DNA of 64,000 nt from Clostridium sp. C105KSO13. GTDB lineage: Bacteria > Bacillota > Clostridia > Lachnospirales > Lachnospiraceae. Positions 49,711-56,544 of this stretch are shown piece by piece. The stretch covers positions 1-64,000 of the forward strand of contig NZ_FBWL01000157.1 of assembly GCF_001517425.1 (NCBI RefSeq), read 5' to 3'. The position numbers and the translations under genes were made by a program. A model generated the notes under the pieces. That model did no database searches and was not told the DNA's origin. It saw only the letters and a list, made by a program, of their open reading frames with translations. Numbering within the stretch: position 1 is the stretch's first letter; each line of letters starts with the position of its first letter.

Positions 49711-51933
49711 ATGATTCAAAGAAAAAGAACACCCTGGGGAGTTCTATTATCAGTGCTTGTGTTCCTGTGTGTGCTTGCTTATTTTCTTTGTGGACTCTTC
49801 CTGTTGTCAGGGGTAAACCTCACAAATTTTCAAGATAAGCTGCTGTATATCCTTCTTCATCCGTTTCAAAATTGGTGGAATGATAAGACAGTTGGCTTTA
49901 TCGGTGTAGCATTTTTGATATGGGTAATGTTTGTTGCCTGGTACCTGGATAATAACCGTAATTATCAGTCCGGAAAAGAGAAGGGGACAGAAGAATGGGG
50001 AAATGTTAAAAAATTGAGCAAAACCTTGCGTGACAAAGATGAAATGAAAAACATGTATCTGAGCCAAAATATTGCAATTTCAAACTCATTACTGTCTAAC
50101 CAAAATATGCTTGTTATTGGTGGCTCCGGTAGTTATAAGACTACTTCTGTACTTACCCCTAATATTCTTATGGCTTCCTGCACAAACGTGATTTTAGATA
50201 TAAAAGGGGATTTGCTGAGAAAGCACGGAAAATATTTAATCAAGCACGGAGTGACTGTAAAGTCTTTAAATTTTATTAATCCGGAGGAATCAGATCGGTA
50301 TAATCCGTTTGCTTATGTAGCAAGGGAGACAGATCTGATTAAATTAATCACCAATACCCAATTATCGGTAAAACCTCCAGATGCAATGAAAGGGGATCCG
50401 TTTTGGGATGACGGAGTAGCATTATATTTGCAGGCAATGTTTTATTATGAATGGCTGCAGGCTAAGGATGAGGGAAGAAAAGCATGCTTTAATAATATTT
50501 TGGTCCTTGTAAATATGGAGAGCAAACACGTAGATGAGGAAGGGACTACAGCACTGCAGCAGGAAATGAATAGGCTTGCAGCTATAAAGGGCGATGATTA
50601 TCCTCCGGTACGTGATTACCGGAAATTAAAAGAAGGAGCAAGTGAAACAGTACGCAGCATTGTAATCATGGTGAATGCAATGCTGCGTTTGTGCGAGACA
50701 GCCTCAATAAAAAGGATACTTTCTGATGATGACCTGGATATTAAGTCCCTGGGGCTGGGCATAAATGGAAATCCAGATAAAAAGACGGCACTTTTTCTTG
50801 TTATGCCTGACAATGATGAGTCTTTCAACTTCTTTATCAGCATGTTTTATACACAGCTTTTTGACGTGCTACTATATACGGCAGATCATGAGTGTCACGG
50901 GCAACTGCCGATACATGTGCGGCTCTGGGCCGATGAGTTTTATGCAGGGCCAAAACCAAACAATACAGAAAAGCTTATGGGTACCATACGAAGCCGTAAC
51001 ATGTCAATTGTTCCGATCCTTCAATCTGTTTCACAAATCAAAGCAATATTTCCACAAGATAAATGGGAAATATTTATGGAAAATTGTGCAGCCGCCATTT
51101 ATCTGGGATCTGGGCCAATGGCTCATTCTACACACAAATATATTTCAGATCTATTAGGGGACATGACAATTGATACCCGCAATGACAACCGGCAGCTGGG
51201 AATGCAAGGGCAGACCAGCCTAAATAATGGTAGAGACGGAAGAACACTTATGACTCCGGCTGAGGTAAAAAGAATGTCCAGGAAAGATTGTATCTTATTT
51301 ATTGAGGGACAATATCCAATCTACGATCAGAAGGCACTACCATTTAGAACACAACGGTGGATAGAATCTGCAGCGCTGGCATTACCATTTGGCTATAAAC
51401 ACCCAGTAAGAGTTATATATAATGAAAATACCATGACTTATCGCACTTTGAAGACAAAGAAAACTATCCAATTTCTTGATAAAAGGGAAGTACAGTTTTT
51501 TAAAGAAGCTGAAAAGACCGATTCCACCATTAGAGTATTTGAAATGGATGAGGAGGATTTTCTTTACTTGAACTGGAGAAAGAAGCCGCCGCTTTCGGAA
51601 GAAGAAGTAACAGAAATATTCCAACAGGCAAAAGCAGAGAAAAACAATGATGAACAACAGGAGGAAGAGCTTCCAGAGGATGTAAAACTTTTAGGAGATC
51701 AGAAGAACGTACCGGATTCCGGTACGGAAGTGCAAACACAATGGGATCTTTCCGGCAGTGTGTTTCAATGTATAAAAAGATATGCAGTGCAGCTGAGTGA
51801 GGCGCAGTTAAATGAGATATTGGTGGGACTTGAATCTGGGTTGAGTGAAAAGCAGATAAAGTCCTATTTTTGTCTGCCGGCAGAAAAAATGAATCAATAC
51901 CGACGTGCATATATGTTCAGCAGTTCTAAGTAA
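49711..51933 (+). CDS. virD4: VirD4/TraG-type coupling protein
   Basis: 740 residues, ribosome binding site AGGAGGT. Two N-terminal helices (about 10-32 and 58-75). Walker A VIGGSGSYKTTS (about 135-146), Walker B VRLWADEFYAG (about 408), and the family motif IPILQSVSQIKA-like. It docks the relaxosome and pumps DNA. After about 650 comes an acidic linker, V-P-D-S-G-T (667-672) encoded by the palindrome, and a C-terminal helical domain (LSEAQLNEILVGLESGLSEK) shared with the 38280 protein. VirD4 C-termini typically confer substrate choice. Confidence 0.93.
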   Translation: MIQRKRTPWGVLLSVLVFLCVLAYFLCGLFLLSGVNLTNFQDKLLYILLHPFQNWWNDKTVGFIGVAFLIWVMFVAWYLDNNRNYQSGKEKGTEEWGNVKKLSKTLRDKDEMKNMYLSQNIAISNSLLSNQNMLVIGGSGSYKTTSVLTPNILMASCTNVILDIKGDLLRKHGKYLIKHGVTVKSLNFINPEESDRYNPFAYVARETDLIKLITNTQLSVKPPDAMKGDPFWDDGVALYLQAMFYYEWLQAKDEGRKACFNNILVLVNMESKHVDEEGTTALQQEMNRLAAIKGDDYPPVRDYRKLKEGASETVRSIVIMVNAMLRLCETASIKRILSDDDLDIKSLGLGINGNPDKKTALFLVMPDNDESFNFFISMFYTQLFDVLLYTADHECHGQLPIHVRLWADEFYAGPKPNNTEKLMGTIRSRNMSIVPILQSVSQIKAIFPQDKWEIFMENCAAAIYLGSGPMAHSTHKYISDLLGDMTIDTRNDNRQLGMQGQTSLNNGRDGRTLMTPAEVKRMSRKDCILFIEGQYPIYDQKALPFRTQRWIESAALALPFGYKHPVRVIYNENTMTYRTLKTKKTIQFLDKREVQFFKEAEKTDSTIRVFEMDEEDFLYLNWRKKPPLSEEEVTEIFQQAKAEKNNDEQQEEELPEDVKLLGDQKNVPDSGTEVQTQWDLSGSVFQCIKRYAVQLSEAQLNEILVGLESGLSEKQIKSYFCLPAEKMNQYRRAYMFSSSK
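51709..51725. repeat. 17-bp palindrome, site 14 (in virD4)
   Basis: GTACCGGATTCCGGTAC, identical to site 11 in virB4, read as V-P-D-S-G-T; flank AAGAAC before and GGAAGTG after. Confidence 0.85.
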
Positions 51934-51946
51934 GAGGAAAAGATAT

Positions 51947-52192
51947 ATGAGAATACGAAGTCCAACAAGGGTGTTTAGAGAAAACTTTAATAATGAAAAA
52001 GAATATAAGTTGTCCTCAGGAAGGAGCATTAAATTCATGTGTATAGAGAATAAGGAATTGTATTCACAGCAGACAAAGGCGGCATTAATTGAGAAACGAG
52101 AATTTGAGTTGACGTCACAGCAGCTGAGGTCTTTGGTGGAAATAATGGAGGAAAATCAGATTTTGGAGGTAGAGATAGACAATGCAAAATGA
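51947..52192 (+). CDS. Small hypothetical protein, 81 aa
   Basis: Start at MRIRSPTRVFRENFNNEKEY behind AAGAGGAAAAG. A basic N-terminus, a beta-like part (YKLSSGRSIKFMCIENKELY) and a helical end (LTSQQLRSLVEIMEENQILE). It overlaps the following RadC-like gene by 11 bp, so the two are co-translated. No family recognised. Confidence 0.55.
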   Translation: MRIRSPTRVFRENFNNEKEYKLSSGRSIKFMCIENKELYSQQTKAALIEKREFELTSQQLRSLVEIMEENQILEVEIDNAK

Positions 52193-52502
52193 ACATGAAT
52201 TGGAGGTTGTAAATGTCAGGTTAGTAAGAGAGCCTTCTTTGTATAGCGAAACGCCATTGAATACTCCTCAAGCAATTACGGAACTTATGGCGGATGAGCT
52301 CTCGAAATATGACAGAGAAGTTATGTGTGTGCTGAATATGAAAACGAACGGACAGTGTATTAATATGAACATTGCTAGTATGGGTGCGATTAATCATACT
52401 CTTATAAGCCCAAGGGAAATATTTAAAAGTGCCATTTTAGCAAATGCGTCCCATGTCATTTTGCTACATAATCATCGGAGAAAGGGTATGTTGACATACT
52501 GA
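52182..52502 (+). pseudogene. radC: RadC-like JAB-domain protein, 5' part (interrupted)
   Basis: The first 98 codons (to 52475) encode a RadC/JAB domain of the kind common in ICEs: TPQAITELMADELSKYDREV, VLNMKTNGQCINMN, SPREIFKSAILANASHVILL and HNH. The frame then passes into foreign sequence (RRKGMLTY, stop). The missing part, beginning PSGSVQPSHEDLVVTEQLEK, appears in the correct frame at 56024. The break falls exactly in the metal-binding H-x-H-P-S-G motif. RadC-like proteins are putative metal-dependent hydrolases or DNA-processing proteins of unclear role. Confidence 0.92.
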
Positions 52503-52552
52503 TTTTGCTATGTTATATTAGGTAATACCTAAATATATTAGGGGATACCTAA
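52491..52552 (+). promoter_or_regulatory. Promoter and twin operators at the transposon left end
   Basis: TTGACA (52491-52496), 17 nt, TATATT (52514-52519). Two inverted repeats overlap and follow the -10: TTAGGTAATACCTAA (52518-52532) and TTAGGGGATACCTAA (52538-52552). They are placed to block transcription of the recombinase genes; the XRE-like protein at 53657 is the likely repressor. Confidence 0.75.
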
Positions 52553-52570
52553 GAGAATGGAGTTCCTGTT

Positions 52571-53650
52571 ATGAACGATGGAATCAAGGTTGTCAATGGT
52601 GGCGTACACCCTCAAAGAGAGGAACCAACGTATGAAGAATCTGTAAGGTTTCAAGCAAGAATTATTGGCTTATGGGAACAACAACAGCAAGTACTCGGTT
52701 ACACAAAGGCAACAATAGCATTAAACCTGAGAAATCTGAATGAAATTTTGGATATAAGCGAAAAGTTTATATGGGAACTGAAAGCTTCTGATATGGATTT
52801 ATTTTATGAAAAACTTGTAGGAAAAGGATTATCTTATTCCACAAGACGCAAATATCAATCGTGTGTTTCTGCATTTTTAGATTTTTTAGAAGCAAGGCAT
52901 AGCAAGGATATTTATAAGCAGTATGGTGTTAATGTTCCAAATATAATTGATAAGTTCAATAGACATATGCACCGTAAGGATGATGTTGATATGCCCGTGC
53001 TACCACCTGAACCAGAGGTATTAGAACGATTTTGGAATGGCTTGAAGGAGGAAATGTCAACTGCAAGGAAATATGGGACAATAGCAAGGGATTATATGAT
53101 GTTTCGTACAATGGAGAAAGCAGGACTACGATCATTTGAATGCGTTATGCTTGATGTGAAGGATATCCGATTTGATTTGGGAGAAAAGGGTAAAATTCAT
53201 ATCCGATATGCAAAAGGGTCAAATGGCACAGGGTATAAGGAGCGGTTAGTTCCAATGCTGATGGGACTAGATGAGTTGATGCATTGGTATTTAAAGAATG
53301 TACGACCATTATTTACAGAGGAAATAACTGGTCCTTTGTTTCTAAGTGAAACAAAACGACGAATATCACGTGATGTGTCAAGAAATTCGCTACGAAGAAG
53401 ACAGAAGGAATTAGGATTTACTGATGATGAAATCTTCAGTCCACATCAGCTGCGTCATGAGTTTGCCACAAATCTTACCGAAATGGGGGTAGATTTACTT
53501 ACTTTAAAAACACTTTTAGGACATAGTCAGATTCAGACTACTTTTGCATATGTGTCACCAGGTGATGATTTTTTAGAAAAGAGGATTCGCATGGCTCAGA
53601 GTAAATGGCAAAAACAATTGGAAACGTATGAAGAAAAAACAGGAGGCTAA
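52571..53650 (+). CDS. tnpA: Tyrosine recombinase, TnpA-like
   Basis: 359 residues, close to the 361 of Tn554 TnpA. An N-terminal SAM-like domain (about 25-120) is followed by a catalytic domain with Arg in KAGLRSFECV (about 188), HQLRHEFATN (about 298), the LLGHSQIQTTFAYVSP box and Tyr at about 330. All expected catalytic residues are visible. It would perform strand exchange at the radC site. Ribosome binding site TGGAG. Likely co-transcribed with the next three genes from the promoter at 52491. Confidence 0.9.
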   Translation: MNDGIKVVNGGVHPQREEPTYEESVRFQARIIGLWEQQQQVLGYTKATIALNLRNLNEILDISEKFIWELKASDMDLFYEKLVGKGLSYSTRRKYQSCVSAFLDFLEARHSKDIYKQYGVNVPNIIDKFNRHMHRKDDVDMPVLPPEPEVLERFWNGLKEEMSTARKYGTIARDYMMFRTMEKAGLRSFECVMLDVKDIRFDLGEKGKIHIRYAKGSNGTGYKERLVPMLMGLDELMHWYLKNVRPLFTEEITGPLFLSETKRRISRDVSRNSLRRRQKELGFTDDEIFSPHQLRHEFATNLTEMGVDLLTLKTLLGHSQIQTTFAYVSPGDDFLEKRIRMAQSKWQKQLETYEEKTGG

Positions 53651-53656
53651 GTAAAG

Positions 53657-53956
53657 ATGTCATTGGAATGGAAATTAAGAAAAGTAATGGCAGAGAAGAA
53701 TATTTGGTCGGGAGCAGAACTTGGAAGATTGCTTTTAGATCTGGCGGGTTACAAGCTATCGGCACCTTCAATAAGTGCATTAATTAATGAGCAACCGAAG
53801 CAGGTTAAAACAGAAACAATGGATGCTCTTTGCATGGCTTTAGAATGCACTCCGAGTGATTTATGGTTATTTACTCCGACACCATATGTAAAAAAGAAAC
53901 AAGAAAAGGTTATTCCCATCAAAAAAGTTGCAAATGGGAAGATGCCACCACTATAA
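53657..53956 (+). CDS. XRE-like HTH protein of the transposon
   Basis: 99 residues with AGGAGG. The N-terminal part (WKLRKVMAEKNIWSGAELGR, then SAPSISALINEQPKQVKTET, then ALECTPSDLWLF) is a Cro/C1-type helix-turn-helix. The basic tail is VKKKQEKVIPIKKVANG. Placed between two recombinase genes and separated from the second by only its stop codon. Probable repressor of the operators at 52518 and 52538. Confidence 0.8.
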   Translation: MSLEWKLRKVMAEKNIWSGAELGRLLLDLAGYKLSAPSISALINEQPKQVKTETMDALCMALECTPSDLWLFTPTPYVKKKQEKVIPIKKVANGKMPPL

Positions 53957-55174
53957 ATGTTTGTCTATAATTCGCTTATCATACCAGTCAAGAAATCATG
54001 GGTAATGAGAATTATCGAGGAGTACAGAGATTTTTTGATGGACTATCATAATGAGCAGAAAGCAGTTTTTCACCATCTTAGAAATTCGGAAAAGGTGTTT
54101 GTTGCAATGGAAGATATTTTTCCAAACGAACTAACCTATGACTGGCTTGAAAGTAGTTTTGAAACTTACGGAAAAGCAAAGTCATGGAAAAGCCTGACAG
54201 GATTTTTGGTTAGAAAAAAACTGATACAAATGCCATCTGAAAATTCGAAATATCGAAAACAGTGTATGAAGTATGTAATCAAACTTCCGGAAAACTTTCA
54301 AAAATGCATAAATTGGTATATAGAAGATAAATTTGCATTGCAGGAACGCCAAATTGCTAATAATGCAAGTAGTCCGATTAAAGCAAGAACGATTGAAACA
54401 GATGCATGTTCTTTATATAGAATGGTACGATGGATAACTGAAAACTGTGAGGAAGTAAGACATTGGACTGATTTTAATGAAGCGATAGTTAATCGTTATT
54501 TACTATCATTACCAGCTTCAAATAGAGAATGTACGCGAAAAGATTTATACCAATTCTTCAAATTTGCAAAACGAAAAAGGTGTATTTTCACAATCCCAAT
54601 GACAGACTATAAGACGAGAGCGATTCCGCGTGTATGTGAAGCATTGTCGAATGATGAGCAGAGATTATTATATCAAAAAATTAAAATGGAAGGTACTTCA
54701 TCACCATATGAAGCGTTTCTGACATCATTATGCTTTTTTCACGCAATCCAGCCTATGCGAATAGCGGAAATAAAGATTGAATCTATAGATATTGAGAGAC
54801 GACTTATTCATATGCAAAATATACCTGATGTTTTTCTAATGTCAATGGAAATGGTTCTGCTTAAAGAATATCTTTTATTAAGAGAAGGTTTCCCGAATCA
54901 TGTAACAAACAGTCATTTGTTTATCAGAAGAAATAGAGGAGATTACCTTCCTGACCAAGTAGTAACAAGAACATTTATTACAAAGTCGGTTCAATCATTT
55001 AGTGGGTTTGGACCACAAACATTAAGGATTACTTGCCTTCAGGAGATGGCCGCACTAAATGGACCTAATTTCTTGAGAGAAGCATATGGAATATCAGGAA
55101 CCCATGCTGGCAGATATGGATCTTACGAAGAATATTTGGTTGAAGAAGCATTGAAAGAAATAGATTTTAGTTAG
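53957..55174 (+). CDS. Second, degenerate tyrosine recombinase
   Basis: 405 residues. ATG immediately after the XRE stop; an internal ATG at 54005 is an alternative. The C-terminal half has the fold signs of a tyrosine recombinase: PMRIAEIKIESIDIERRLIH and the end HAGRYGSYEEYLVEEAL with a possible nucleophilic Tyr. The usual H-x-x-R box appears as PQTLRITCLQ, with no His. It may be an accessory partner that acts like TnpB, using only some catalytic residues. TnpB of Tn554 is much longer (630 residues). Confidence 0.75.
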   Translation: MFVYNSLIIPVKKSWVMRIIEEYRDFLMDYHNEQKAVFHHLRNSEKVFVAMEDIFPNELTYDWLESSFETYGKAKSWKSLTGFLVRKKLIQMPSENSKYRKQCMKYVIKLPENFQKCINWYIEDKFALQERQIANNASSPIKARTIETDACSLYRMVRWITENCEEVRHWTDFNEAIVNRYLLSLPASNRECTRKDLYQFFKFAKRKRCIFTIPMTDYKTRAIPRVCEALSNDEQRLLYQKIKMEGTSSPYEAFLTSLCFFHAIQPMRIAEIKIESIDIERRLIHMQNIPDVFLMSMEMVLLKEYLLLREGFPNHVTNSHLFIRRNRGDYLPDQVVTRTFITKSVQSFSGFGPQTLRITCLQEMAALNGPNFLREAYGISGTHAGRYGSYEEYLVEEALKEIDFS

Positions 55175-55187
55175 GAGTGTAATCGAT

Positions 55188-55457
55188 ATGGATGAATCAT
55201 TTGTACCACAAGATATCAAAGATAAGATTGTAGAACTAAATGCGTTGATAAAAAAAGCGGAAGTATTAAGCAAAGAAGTTACAAAGTGGTATCACGAGGC
55301 TCTGCTTGAGATGGATTTAACGTTAGATGTAGAAGATGAGCTATTTGATGCGACAAATCTGCTTTGTGTGGAAGGAATAGATTTTAATTCAATTATGGAG
55401 GGCTTGAGCACGGTTCAAATTTTCAGAAGTTCTTATAAAGATAAAGCTTTAAATTGA
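55188..55457 (+). CDS. Small helical protein of the transposon, 89 aa
   Basis: Begins MDESFVPQDIKDKIVELNAL, a charged helical protein with a coiled-coil-like KKAEVLSKEVTKWYHEALLE and an acidic middle. Ribosome binding site TTAGGAGTG. It occupies the place of TnpC (125 residues) of Tn554, which aids orientation and efficiency of transposition, but no sequence similarity can be asserted. Confidence 0.55.
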   Translation: MDESFVPQDIKDKIVELNALIKKAEVLSKEVTKWYHEALLEMDLTLDVEDELFDATNLLCVEGIDFNSIMEGLSTVQIFRSSYKDKALN

Positions 55458-55494
55458 GGCCTTTTATGAAATGAGGTAGATGTCAAGATTAATT

Positions 55495-55522
55495 TTGAGA
55501 TTTAATGATTTTATAGTATAAT
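55495..55522 (+). promoter_or_regulatory. Promoter of the iron-sulfur cargo gene
   Basis: TTGAGA (55495-55500), 16 nt, TATAAT (55517-55522). It gives the cargo gene its own transcription, separate from the recombinases. Confidence 0.6.
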
Positions 55523-55567
55523 GAATACAACAACAAAATAGTATTTATATTAAGTGAGGTGTTAGGT

Positions 55568-55771
55568 ATGCAAGATGAAATAATATGCTATTGCTCCAAT
55601 GTAAGTAAGGGGAAAATATTAGAAGCTATAGGAAACGGAGCAAAATCGCTTCAAGACATTAGGGATATGACTGGTGCTTGTACTTTGGGTAAATGTAAAG
55701 AATTAAGTCCAACAAAGAAATGTTGTTCTGCTAGTATTATTAAGATATTGAATGAAAATACTATAGTATGA
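55568..55771 (+). CDS. BFD-like [2Fe-2S] protein, 67 aa
   Basis: Start at MQDEIICYCSNVSKGKILEA behind GTGAGGTG. The Cys pattern CYC (about 7-9) with CTLGKC (about 38-43) follows the BFD-like [2Fe-2S]-binding domain (C-x-C ... C-x-x-x-x-C). An additional CC pair lies near the end (KKCCSASII). Such domains bind a cluster and assist redox partners or iron release. It is the only gene in the transposon without an obvious mobility function, so it is the likely cargo. Confidence 0.75.
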   Translation: MQDEIICYCSNVSKGKILEAIGNGAKSLQDIRDMTGACTLGKCKELSPTKKCCSASIIKILNENTIV

Positions 55772-55912
55772 TCATAAAAGAAAGTGAAAAATTCCAATGT
55801 ATTTAACGGTTGGGATTATAAGATACAGAAAAATGGTGTCAGAAGTTCTAAGATTAAGAACTGTGATAGCTGTACGTATCGAATTTTTATCAATATTTAT
55901 GGAGGTTAATAA

Positions 55913-56218
55913 TTGAAAAAACTAAATACAGAATATTGGAAAAAGCTACTGGAAACAGTGGCTTTTTCTAATGGTGAGATAAGTTTGTATGAACTTGTCC
56001 AAAAGGAACATAGACATTTCCACCCTAGTGGTTCTGTGCAACCATCTCATGAGGACCTCGTAGTTACAGAACAATTAGAAAAATGTGGGCAGCTTTTGGG
56101 CATTCCTGTTAGGGACCATGTAATTATCGGCGGCACCAACAAAAAAATGTATAGCTTTGCTGAAAATAGACAGTTAGAGGGAAAGAAAGCCCCAATATTA
56201 CACAGGAAAAAAAGCTAA
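55913..56218 (+). pseudogene. radC: RadC-like protein, 3' part with transposon-supplied start
   Basis: From 56024 the sequence reads PSGSVQPSHEDLVVTEQLEK, then LLGIPVRDHVIIGGTNKKMY and ends at 56218; this is the missing half of the gene at 52182. Upstream, 37 codons inside the transposon (MKKLNTEYWKKLLETVAFSN onwards) are in frame with it and have a strong TATGGAGGTTAATAA before a TTG. The C-terminal half might therefore be made as a fusion. Without the first His pair it should lack activity. Confidence 0.88.
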
Positions 56219-56332
56219 ATCAAAAAAATAATAGACAGATAAGCCAACTTCAGCTGTGACTTAAGAAAAAGTACATAAACAGAATTATGTTGAATAAAAG
56301 GACAAATAAGTTTAATTCGAGGAGGAATTAAT

Positions 56333-56494
56333 ATGAAATCATTTATGGAAGAATATGGAGTTATTATCGTAGCGGCAATTATCATCATGATACTCGTTGT
56401 AGCGGCGTCTCCACTTGGAAATTCAATTAAGAGCGGAATTACAGAAGCAGTAGCTAAACTGACGTCTGCACTTGCAACTACAGTGGCACCATAG
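56333..56494 (+). CDS. Small pilin-like subunit, 53 aa
   Basis: ATG at 56333 behind GAGGAGGAATT. The sequence is MKSFMEEYGVIIVAAIIIMI, then LVVAASPLGNSIKSGITEAV and a Ser/Thr/Ala end. A short start, EEYG, one long hydrophobic helix and a small polar tail are the form of Flp/Tad-type pilins. It differs in having no leader before a Gly cleavage site. Three later genes of the operon start with the same MKxFxEEYG motif. Likely the major pilin. Confidence 0.72.
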   Translation: MKSFMEEYGVIIVAAIIIMILVVAASPLGNSIKSGITEAVAKLTSALATTVAP

Positions 56495-56497
56495 AAT

Positions 56498-56524
56498 AGG
56501 CAGCTTGTAATGAGCTGCCTTTTA
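56498..56524 (+). terminator. Hairpin after the pilin gene
   Basis: AGGCAGCT (56498-56505) and AGCTGCCT (56513-56520) pair perfectly, then TTTTA. As the operon continues only 20 bp later, it may be a partial terminator that gives more pilin than ATPase mRNA. Confidence 0.65.
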
Positions 56525-56544
56525 AAGGTGAGCAGGAGGTTGAA

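Larger units (their letters stand above)
52476..56023 (+). mobile_element. Tn554-like site-specific transposon inserted in radC
   Basis: 3,548 bp between the two halves of the RadC-like gene; rejoining 52475 to 56024 restores H-N-H-P-S-G in frame with no loss or duplication. It carries a tyrosine recombinase, an XRE-like protein, a second degenerate recombinase, a small protein and an iron-sulfur cargo gene. Tn554 and relatives are known to insert without target duplication at a fixed site in radC and to use tyrosine recombinases (TnpA, TnpB) plus TnpC. This element is smaller and has a different second and third gene, so it is a relative and not Tn554 itself. Confidence 0.85.
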
